Source: Thereva unica
Lineage: Eukaryota > Arthropoda > Insecta > Diptera > Therevidae
Assembly: GCA_949987705.1 (NCBI GenBank)
Contig: OX465285.1
Location: 1,674,001 to 1,738,000, forward strand
Direction: 5' to 3'
DNA length: 64,000 bases
The stretch's first letter is position 1; every line of letters starts with the position of its first letter. Under the pieces are notes generated by a model. It did not search any database. It was given only the letters and a program-made list of their open reading frames with translations, and was not told the DNA's origin. Shown here one piece after another: positions 1 through 11,000 of the stretch. Both the position numbers and the translations under genes were made by a program.

Positions 1-1330
1 GATGGAACAGTCGCTACAATACTAGAGATAAAATTTTGTCAGTGCTACCAGTGCTCGATAGTGGAGCCAACGGCGTCGTCATCGATTAGTTTGAGGGATT
101 TTTTTTGTACTGTCCAAGCTGGGATTCGAAGCTCCCTCCTCCCCCACCCCCCTTTTTACAAGCTTTCATCAGTCGAACAGCAGAGAAATATGTGCTCGAT
201 CGTCAGTGAGGCCCATGACGAAAATACGAGACATTGCCGAGAGCCGGCACTCAGAGGGTAGTGTCAGATTCATATTGACTAAAAACACCAACCCCTTTTC
301 CGTGACGGCTGGCTCCAGAACGGGACAAGGCATTACTTTGGCTCGGCGTGTCTGGGGTGCCTTGAAGAGTTACTCACTAGTGCCGGAAAAATGGGGCACA
401 CGGATCAGCGACCTTCCGTATCTGCTTCCTTTATGATAAAGATGGCTTCGCTACCAATCCACCGGCCACTTGGCTTTCTCTCCTTCTTGGACCTAGGCTT
501 CTAGGGTTACTTCCTCCTTTGTTCACTCATCCTCCGACCTTATCAACTGGCCCAGGATGTTCTCCGTTGTTAGCTGCATCTCAGCGACCCTTTGCAGCTC
601 AGTCCAGTACTCCATGAACCTCAAGTATTTATAGAAAACATACACCGCTTCCACTTGATCGTCCGGACATTCTGGACAAAACGGTAAATCATCCAACTTG
701 AAGAGATGAACGTATAACCACCATGTCCACTAAGAAACTGCATGAGGGAGTAGCTCAATTCTCCATGTTCTCTCATAAACCACTTCTATCGGCCCTAAGT
801 AGACTAACCATCCCTCCTCTGCCATGCTGCGATGGGCTGCCGCAAGTCATAGTCAGTCGTACTGTCTTGGGCTCCCCCATATCACGGGTGGTGCATATCT
901 GCTATCGCGCATGCTGCTGCTTCGACAGGCGAAGTATGATACTCCAGCGACTCCAATATCTTCGGCGAACTCTCTATATGCGGTTTATGCTGAAGGCGCT
1001 GCACCACTGCTTCAGCTTACAATATGATCTAGAGAAGAGGATCTAGGACGGATCTTTGTAGGACTCCACCGGTAGCCTGTACTTCTTCACTCCCTCATCT
1101 GAGGCGCAGTGTAGTGTCCTACCTACAAGGAATTTCATCACTAGGTATCACTAGGTACTAAGGTAATCATTGCGCAACTCATACTCACATCCGCTGCTGC
1201 CCTGGCTATTCAACACATTGAGAACATCCTTTGTCGATCTAGCCTGTCTGAAACCGAATTACCTTCCCGACAAGCGTTCTTCCCTCTACACGGTTGGGCG
1301 TAATCTGTTATACTATATATAACCCATTCG
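1..1330. other. No gene recognised; mixed repetitive-looking sequence
   Basis: No open frame here has a recognisable domain or a plausible exon structure. The base composition is balanced, unlike the AT-rich stretches further on, and resembles the retroelement debris that follows at 1380. I could not assign it to a family. Confidence 0.4.
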
Positions 1331-1379
1331 AAAAGTTAACCCATAGTGGTTAGAATGCATATCGATCTGCAGGTCGACA

Positions 1380-1640
1380 TGTCTGCTAGGGTATTTCCCG
1401 GCTTCGGGATGAGCAGAAGCTTTTGACGCTTCCATTGCTCCTTCAGGCACGCGCTGTAAAAACTTGCACCTCTTACGAAACCCCAAACCCTAAGATTTTT
1501 GTTTGGCGATTTGGAATATGTGCTCATTCCATCGTAAGCCTTTGGCTAATGTCATGTCTAAGATAAGGGATGGGCCGGCTATTAAGTCAACACCATTTAC
1601 TGACACGGATGTAGATTCTTCGACAAAATAGCAGAAATGT
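1380..1640 (-). mobile_element. Non-LTR retrotransposon (jockey-like) RT C-terminal fragment
   Basis: Read on the minus strand, this encodes LAKGLRWNEHIF and then, past an in-frame stop, GFRKRCKF. These match the better-preserved copy at 15160-15270, which reads LAKGLRWNDHIF and GFLKRCKF. This stretch normally follows the reverse-transcriptase core in jockey-type LINEs, where the protein turns to the conserved IRPLLEY region. Stops and lost segments show it is dead. The assignment is by comparison within the window plus family knowledge. Confidence 0.65.
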
Positions 1641-2331
1641 TTGGTATCTGCATACGGTAGCGATACTACAAGATGCTTTTGTTCCTCCGTGACAACTCCT
1701 TCTTCCAATGAAGGAGTGGTTGTGGGATTGGATATCATAATCGGGGGCGTCAGTTGTCAGACTGTTCTTGGGTAGATGAACCAGAAATATACCCGATTTG
1801 GCATTCTGCTAGTCATAGTGTCTTCTTCTTTTATGGTACTAGAACGGTTTAGAAGGTACCTCAAGTGGTTACAATTGGTATGTATTGGTATGCTCTATCC
1901 TTCGAGATGAGGTAGTTTACAAAATCGATCTCCGATACAGCGAAAATGTACTTTTCCAACTTGACTGTGAAGCCAAAGTTATTAAGGATGTTCAAGGAGC
2001 TGATTAATATGAATCAGATGGTTTCAATCGGAATTAGACACAGGCATAGTCCATATTTCTCGGGAGTTGGTTTATGAATCACTGATAGAAAAATCGAAAC
2101 TTCGTTAAGAAATCCGCCCTTATAACTTTTGGGATGTCAACGACGACCGTTGGCTAAAGCCGAAATATGGTTCAAGCAGGTTCGTGCCGAAAAAGCAGAT
2201 TACATACATGTGCTGCCGTAAAGGCTGGTGCAAGACCAATCTATACTTCCTCCGCGATATCAATTAAAAAATCGATACAATTGTTTGAATTGTAGCCAAC
2301 TTGAAGCAAACTAACTATACGTTTCACTTTT

Positions 2332-2620
2332 TCAAGTATTTAGACGATTCATTGGAACGCCAATATCAAGTTCACCCACGACATCTGGCTGATAGACGCG
2401 AACTGTGTAAAAATAGCTCAATTTTCCAGATCTCCAGCTCTCACAGACCTTAATTTCATTCTTATCGCCGCCCCAACCGAATGGAATAGGCTCAATTCTT
2501 TTGAATCCCGGATTAGATTCCTCCCAAGTCCAGACTTGATCCCCCGAGCGTCCCATCCAAGGCACAAACCCACCACACTGAAGCTCATACAAAATTCCAA
2601 ATAGCATGAAAAAAACGAAG
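2332..2620 (+). mobile_element. Possible LINE ORF2 C-terminal fragment
   Basis: One plus-strand frame reads AAPTEWNRLNSF followed by a phenylalanine- and proline-containing stretch. That resembles the WNSLP motif closing many jockey-clade ORF2 proteins. The minus strand is also open over this interval, but its protein has no recognisable motif. The call is weak and rests on a short motif. Confidence 0.3.
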
Positions 2621-2738
2621 AAGACGCGCTCAAATAAACATTTGCAACTCCTTCGAAGATGTGAAGAGCTTCAATTACTCCGCGACTGCGCACTAGACAT
2701 GCCATTGATAGTACTCAAAGTCCTTTAGTTTTGCTCTT

Positions 2739-2744
2739 TTTATT
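2739..2744 (-). promoter_or_regulatory. Candidate polyadenylation signal for dtr
   Basis: An AATAAA hexamer on the minus strand lies about 280 bases past the dtr stop codon, at the edge of an AT-rich stretch and just before the unrelated LINE-like sequence. The distance suits an insect 3' UTR. Other hexamers could be used. Confidence 0.35.
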
Positions 2745-3022
2745 CTCAATATTTTAATAAAAAAAATTAAATAATTATCCTCAATCTGATCTTAAATATT
2801 AAAAATTTCCGTTTTATGACTCAACATTCGTTTTGGAAACTAGAAACTTACAATGTAATGTAAACCACACACAAAATTCACTGAAACTGAATTCACAATT
2901 GTTAACAAGATTACATCGAACGGAATTTTCCTTTGCAGCGAAAAAAAAATAATGCATATGAATGAGGATATCTATTTATAAATACGAGGAATCAATAAAT
3001 ATTAAATAACAAGGGCAACAAT

Positions 3023-5061
3023 TTACTCTGTTGGTAAATCATTGTCCTTTAAAATCTTCTTAGCCAATTCCTGAGCTTCGACATCTTCATGATTCAGAAG
3101 ATACTCCTTATGCGCTAAAACAAACTTCGGCAGAACATTGTTGAATTCTTCATCGGTAATAGTTCGATTCTGCTTCAGCCGCTTATTCAGTTCGACAATC
3201 AGAGGATGCGTTTCTAGCTTCAATGCCTTGCGATATTCTTCAATGTCACCATTGTAATGTTTCCAGTATTTGTCGTAAGATTTGTTGTTGATATCATCCT
3301 CATCGTCAGAATTTTCTTTCTGTTCTTCTCCTTCGGTTGCATTTGAATCGCTAAGGGCATATTCTTTGCAGCAATCGTCTAGTAGAACGACTAGGTCCTT
3401 CTTGAATGATTGATCAATTGAGTAGAGTATATCATCGTACTTTGGTCCTAGAAAATATTCGTCTGCTGCATTTTCATCATCTTCATCATCAGACCGTTTC
3501 GTTTGTTCAGAACATAGTCGTGTGACATCTTCAATATCATAAGCATAGTATTCTTCCATTTCGTTTGTCGTCTCTTCTGGCTTATCAGGCTCTGAACAAT
3601 CTGCTTTATTGTCGTATAGACTAACTGTTCTTGTAGATGTTAATAATATACCGTTACCAAATGAAGCAATTTCAGTATCTTCCAGAGATGTTGAAAGTTC
3701 TTCAAATGATGACGATATCAATGGTGGTGTTGCGTATACATCACTTATGTTTTCTAAACTATCGTTGATATTGCCCTCACAAGAAATATTGTTGATTTCT
3801 TCGATTTTTGATTTCGATGGTGATTCTTCGATAATGTTAAGTTCGCTACACACAGGAGCTGTTGAAGATTCTTCAATGTGAACCTCGTCAGACTTATTAA
3901 CAATATTCAAGATTTGTGCTGCGTTATTATCATCAAAACTACTCTCGAGCTCAACTTCTTCAATAATATCTTCTAACTCAAATATTTTCCTCTCAATTAC
4001 TACCTTTTCTTCTTTCTTCACAATATTTTCAGTATTATTATCGTTTGAATTCTCCTTATCCATTATCGGTTCAATCTTAGGCTTTTCCTTTCGCACAACA
4101 ACAAGCTTGTTATCAACTACCTCAAGATCATCATCGTACCGATCCTTCTTCGCAAATACACAATTAACCAACTTCGAGATCCTCTCAAATTTCAACTCCT
4201 TCGCATTTTCAACTTGTTCTTCAAGATCTTCCGGACTGATAGCCTTCAATTCATCGCTCATCTTTCTAGTCAACGGATTGTTCAGCAGACTTTCAACAGA
4301 TCTAGTTCGGTCGCCATTGTTCTGTGGCTTCGAAACGAAGAATACCGCATCTTTGAAACTAGGGCCTTGCGGTTCCAACGCGGCCAAATTTGGTTTCTCG
4401 ATTACGTCTTCTTCAATAACTTTCTCGGCTTCGTTTGTATTTTTCTCATAGTTCACATTGCACATCCTTCTTAAGACAGCCTTGGTATCTTCAGTGTCTT
4501 CGTGATCTGGCATATTGTACTTGTGAAAATCGAGCAGTTGATGGATGTCAATAGGAGGACCAGAGAGTTCGGTTGATTGTGTATCTTTAGTAGGATCGTC
4601 GGCGTTGAAGGAGAAGATGTTAACAGGCTTTATTAAGTGCAAAACTCTTTCTTTCAGTATTTCTTTGGGTTCTGGATCTTCAGTGCTTGTATCTTCGGTA
4701 TCTGGCTTTTCTCCAGTTGTCGAATAAATTACACTAGACCCATGTTCCTGCAGAATTATGTCATCAATGTCAATTATATCATCGCTAGCTCTAGCGGGCA
4801 AAACCTCAGGGGTCAACACGTCTTCAATGAGCACAGCTTGTTCTGGCTCAAGAATTGGTTTTGTATCGATCTCGAGTAACTCTTTAGAATCGTCATTTGT
4901 CGTGGCATTAACAGTGATAATATTTAGTAGACTTTGAATGGATGAGCGATTTTCTGATGCTTTAATGAATGATGTTTGTGTGCATGCATGATGGTGGTGC
5001 TCTTTGAGTACCTGATTTGTGCTTTCTTCGATATTCGGAGGAGATTCTGGCTCTGCAAGTC
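3023..5061 (-). CDS. dtr: dtr coding exon 7 (acidic C-terminal tail and stop)
   Basis: This 2,039-base exon opens after a TTTTTAG acceptor, with [14 protein letters not shown] as the first residues across the junction. It encodes 678 residues to the stop. The sequence is strongly acidic with many Glu-rich and Ser-rich runs, a four-His run near the start, and a more ordered, basic-acidic end ([17 protein letters not shown]). No catalytic motif is visible. The frame extends well upstream of the first Met, as expected for an internal exon boundary. Confidence 0.88.
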
Positions 5062-8000
5062 CTAAAAATAAAAAAAAAGATTATAATCATTTTTTTTAGT
5101 AGTTTGTAACTAATCGTTGAAGAATCAAAAAATTATTCTCAACACCAATCATGCATGACAGTGTGAAAGGGTAAACTGTGTGGGTTGACCCTCTCTTACT
5201 AAACAGATTAACGTAGAGAGGCAAGACCAAGCGAGATGCGTTCCCACACACTTCTTATGAATGGCCAAACATTAGGCATGAACAGGGCTGATCGACATTA
5301 GGCATAAACAGGGCTGATCGCAAGCGGTTCCCGCCAACCCCTGGCAAAGCTGGAGTTAGCAAGTGCTTCACTCCCGAAAAGGAAGAATCTCTGGATGACA
5401 ACTAGGTGCCTTCAAATTATGCCCAAAAAATGAAGTTTTCAAGATCAGCCATAATTGGAGACACTGGTACCTCAAGAGTCAAGCAACCAAGCTCAACGAG
5501 TAACAGGCCAATGAGTGAGGTGGTGAGGGAGTCAACTTCTAGCAGCATTAACTAATGCCAACTCTAGGACCGAAAGTCTCCTGAATCATTTCTGGGCCGA
5601 CATCCAGGCCAAATCATTGTAGCTGGTCATGAAGTTCGTGATGGAGCAAGATTCATCACAAATAGTTAAGAGTGTTCCGAGTGATCAGGTGTGGGCATCA
5701 CTTTTCGAAGGAATTTCTGGAAGAGTGCATTTCTCGGTCTAATTCCGGTAAAAAATATCCCTGCTCGCAAATTTCTCTCTAAGGAAGCCTGCCAACCACC
5801 ATCCGATTTCAAACGGAGAGACGGCATATGGACAGAGTCCTGAGGGGAGTCCAAAGTGATCATCCCGAAGACCAGCAGATAGGGACTGGAGGTCGCAAAA
5901 ATACTACCAACTTCCCAATTTCGCCCGAGTTTGCCAAGCAGAACTTCTGGAAATTTTCCATGCCTACCAAGCAATGCAGTCAGACCCAAGTCCGGCAGCA
6001 AGCAAAATTCTGTTATCAGAGAGTTAAGCAGCCACTAGAGCATTAGGCTCGGGCCTTATAACTTCTAATCTAGTCGATAACTGCCAGAACGGGCTCTTTT
6101 CCTTGGCCGGTAGATACAGAGTCATTCTTCAGTGGGTTTCGGTACCTGATTCCAAAAGATGAAGCCTACCATCACGCATCAAGGCTAGGAAGACTTGGCG
6201 TTCTTACAACAATCAAAGATCGTGAAAACCTTTTGGCTATACACGCAAGGATATCTCTAAGGTGCTCCTACCTACTTACCTACCGTACTCAAGAACAAAT
6301 CACACGATTATGTTAACAAAACTTCCCTAGGGGAAGACTAGTGATACATACTCAAATTTTATAACATGCAACTTTAGATTTACATCCTCACCAGGTACCT
6401 ACACTTTGTCCCTCTGGATGATTGCATGCCTCGAAGTAGCAAACCACCGATAGGGACACTCATGCCGAATTGGCTAATGTGAAGCGGCCAGACGAAGCTA
6501 GGTACATCTCACCTCCTCACAATTTTTCTATTTCCTCTCTCTCCACTTTTAAGCCAAGGTGTTCACCGCGCTGATTACTCCGTGGCCAGCTAGTAATTTA
6601 AAAGTACTGGTGCAAATGGTTTCCTCCGATGTCCTGGCAAGGTCGCAGCGTATAAATGCCGTAAGTGTATAAGTGCCCGGAGCGTAAGCCAGGATGGACT
6701 GACTTGCACATCATTCTTGGGACATACATGGGTTACGAAGAAAACCGGATTCGTTGAATGTTAGCCATAGAACACCCGTTTTGGATCGGCCGCAAACCGA
6801 ATCTAGGAAAACCCCGGAGACCGGTCGGTTTGCGCATGCAGAAGCATACCAAAGAACTTGGCAAGATTGTCATAAATGAGAAGGTCGGTACTGTGTATGA
6901 GCGATACCAGTCAGACCAAATAAAGTTCTAGGCGATTGTTGAGGAATACACCATGCCAACCCTCCTGAGACACGGAATATACAGAAAATACCCCACTCCT
7001 CTCCTAAAGAGAAGACCGAGCGAGAAGCCAAAAAGGTCAAAGCTTTGATGGACGACGGCTTTGAGAGACCCATCAGCCACGAGTGGATGCCCAACTATCG
7101 GAGATCTCCTGTGTCAAAATTATGTGGTTCTTCTTTCTCCTTTTCAACGAGGAGTTCCTCGAGACAAGACAAGAATGAAAACCGACTTAGGTTAAAAGAG
7201 GAAGAGAAAGATTCTTCCACTCTGCACGAGCTAGTGAGTGATTTGAGTTTGGAGGAGGGTGCCGAGGACTGCGCTCAGGGAGTAGACCAAGTCCGGATTT
7301 TGCTAAAGGAGGAAAACCTGGATGTCGCCTTAATACAAGAGCCCTGCTTTTTAACTCAGCGCATGAACGTAAGCCAAGATCTTGTATCCTGATTAAAAGG
7401 CGCATTTAGCCTACTTCTGCTCTAACTTCAGTTCGGTGGGCTTAACCGTAGTTTGGTTCATGCAGATATCAACAGCAATAAAATCGAATGGAGCCAACCT
7501 GATCGTAGGATACGACGCCAAGGCGAGACATAACGTTTTGGGGAAGCAACAAGATTACGTTCTAGAAGACTAAATTTCCAAACTAGGGATCAGATACCTA
7601 ATAAGCTTCCTTAACTCCACAGGATGGCTTTAGAGGCTTTAATAGACCAAACCTCCACTGAAAAAAATTGGAACGGAGAAACTTTTAGTGGGTTGGAACT
7701 GCATTTGGGCGATAATCTACTATAGCATTCCTAACTTTCTATCTTGTACCCAGAAAAAGACTCCAATTCCTATCTTTACTAATTTCGATTGCCTTTGAAA
7801 CAAAACTAAGACTACCATGCACCAATTCAACTCAATAACTTACCATCTACCTCTAAATCACATTCAGCTTCTTGACTATCAATACACCCATCAACTTCAT
7901 CCCGACTTGGACTGTCTCCTAACAAAGAAAATAAATAAATCCACGATATTTACTCTATTTCATAGGCCATACCTATATCGACTTGAACAAACTTGTTTGC

Positions 8001-11000
8001 AGTTACTATTATCTGACTGTCACTCTTCGTGTCAATACTATCAACAAATTGACTTGCTACCGCCTCGCTAATCACAGCACTATCATCTACACGCTTCCTC
8101 TTCGGCTCATTAATGCCTTCTTCGGGTTCGTCTTTCAAAGCAACAACATCAACGTCCGAATTGATTTGTTCAATCGCAATGCGCACGCGTTTCTTGTTAC
8201 CTTTTGCCGATAGTTCGTCACTTTTGCTTTCAGTTGAATTTTGTCGCGGTGAAGATGTTTTCTTGTCAATGTATTTGATGTCGATGTATTTAATGTCATC
8301 GATTTTGTCATTTGCGACTGGTTCTTCAGTTGGTGGTTCAATGGGATAGATTTTGTCTAGTAGATCCAAGATATCATCAGTGTTTTCAGGTTTCTCCTCA
8401 GTTTTTATTAAATCATTTTCAGTACTATTTGGTAAAATATCATCATTGAGTGTTTCTTCATTCAATTCTTCATCTTGAAAATCATCATTAATCGGTTCGT
8501 TGCTTGATATCGTACGAACATTTTCAATTACGTCCTTAGTGTCTTCACTTTCAAACAGCAAGTCTTTCATACTGTCTTCATCCTCTACTAAAATCCAGTC
8601 TTCAATAAACAAGTACGTCGACTCCATAATATCCTCAGGCGTTTCAGTGCACCTCTTCTTTTTGATCCGCCTTCTAGGATGCTCAGCCTTGCAATTCAAC
8701 CGATGGCATACAAAGCACAGAGACGGTATTGTTGGATCTGTGTAATCCTTCGCCAGATCGCCCAGCTTCAGAAATTCACGCATTATCACAGCTTCAGCCT
8801 CTTGCGTTTTTAGCTTTAGTTCGTCTTCTAAAGTTGGTGCTGAACTGCGCTCGGTGGCACCGTCATCTTCATCGTCACTCGATAGTATTAGTTGGACTTG
8901 TGGCTCACCACCACCACGATTTCGTAGGCGAAGTGTTGCTGTAAAATTTAATAGTGATTTTTGAATTGGAAAAGTGTGGATCAATTGGAATTGGGCTTAC
9001 CGTTGACACTGTCACGGATTTTTTTCTGCTCCGCCTTAATCCAACGATCGTGTTCGCGTCGTTCTTCATCGTAGCCTCCTCTTTTCCTAGAATGAAAGGG
9101 AGTCAGCAAAACTTCACAAAACTCTGGTAAAAAGCGCGTCGGGAAATTTGGGGTCAATTAATAGAACCGATGGCTCCTTCGCACAGACTAGGGAAGAAAC
9201 TTCGATAATATTACTTCATGCACACTTCCCCGGTTGTTGTTTCAAGCTGTTTTCATCTTTTGCCTTAAAATCAATACAGGAAAATTTCGACAAAGGAGTC
9301 TAAGTAGCACTTTCTGCGACTGGATTGACGTTATGCAGACGACTCGAAAGCTAATGGTCTCTCATCTAGAGGGGTCTCGGATGTCAGAGGAGTTTTTTCT
9401 GAACTTCTCTGGTGCGTTGTTGTAGATTCTAGAGCTACTCAATAGCCGACACTTTTTCGCCCAAGTTTACGCAGACGATGCTGTCATCGTGGTAACATGT
9501 AAAGTATAACCTACCTTGTCAAGGCGGCTGCAGCAGGCATTTGATCTGATCTCGAGCTGGATTCCGGTTCCGTATACCAGTAGACGAGCACGGTCGGGTC
9601 TTGCAGAACTATAGACTTTCCACATGAAACCAAAAACTCATGAGTAAGACAAAAGGGCGCAAATTCAACTGGAGCCACCACATGGATTCTCTGATTAGCA
9701 GAACCTGCAGATCCTTGTGGGCCTGCCACCGAGCTTGTGGATCCTCGAAGCAAAATTCAACGAATGACCAGAATGACCAGACTTTCCATCAATGGTGTGA
9801 AGGTCTAAATTTCAGTAGAGCGATGAGCCTAAACACTCGAGCAACTGTCTTTCAAGCCAAGGTGTAGGCTATAGTAGAATGCACTATAAGAACTTAAGAC
9901 CGGCCTACAAAGACCAACAGTCTTCTGTTATAGTCAAACGACAATCAGGGCGATAAGTTCCCAAAGAACCAAGTCTAGATTGGCTTGGGACTGTTAAAGT
10001 TCCCTTGGCGAGCTGAGCGCCCCAGGTCATCGAGGTTTCAAAGACAATGAAAAGGCGGATCCCTTGGCTTGACAGAACCCTGAAGTACACTCATCGGTCC
10101 GGAACCGACTATAGGCCACCCACCAACTATCTGTGGAGGGATAAGGACTTGAGGCATCCCCATGACATGCCGCGGACTGCAGGTAACCCCATGATACGCT
10201 ACATACACTCAGACGAAGACGACAGTTTAGCGTAGCAAGCTGTGAAAAAATTTTCATGGCCTCAACAAAAAGTTCAGACTGAATAGAAGTTTAGATCTTC
10301 AGGCCCGGACTGACGGTAAATACCAACCGACAAAGATGTTTGGCTGTTTTCCTGGGCTGCAGCCAGTTAGGGTGTGGTGGTACTAAGCCTCAAGGCGAAT
10401 ACTTTCAGGCCACGGCTTGCCGGCGGCCCGTATGTGAGTAGCTGAATGGGGGCCTTTATATCAATGTTCGAGTAAGCTGTCTCCCCTCAGAGTAGCAAGG
10501 GCGCATGCTTCCATAGCAGTCGCGCATGAGTATTAAAGGGTACGCCGACGCGATTGTCGAATGTGGCGTGCCATCGCAGATCTTCTCGTGTGTCACCAAG
10601 TAGCATACGTCCTATAGGTGGCCTACCGCTGGTTCTAGGGTATCTTTCGGAGCCTAATTTCAAATAAAGGAGTTGTATTAGAGCGTAGGCCAATTGCAGG
10701 TCAGGGCCGAAGGCAAGAGGACACATTTGTATCTCTTACGAACTCAGATGTTCTTTTGACGATTTGGAATACGTGGTTCTTCAGTTGCAGAACCTTGGGA
10801 AGTTAAAGGAAGGAACAGCCAAGAAAGGGGGAGGCACTAGGGCCTTCATACCAAGAAGTTGACTGGGAGAACCACAGCAGCTGCCGTGGAGATTTTCTCC
10901 AAAGACAAATTGACTTTCGTGCAATTCTCCTCAATTTGGGGTCAGACTCTTGAATTAAGATGAGGTCGCTGAAGCTAAACAAACTGGACATGTTCCTATT

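Noticed and set aside
3609..4879. Plus-strand frames opposite dtr exon 7
   Set aside because: They are Ser/Phe-rich shadows of the Glu/Asp-rich dtr coding sequence.
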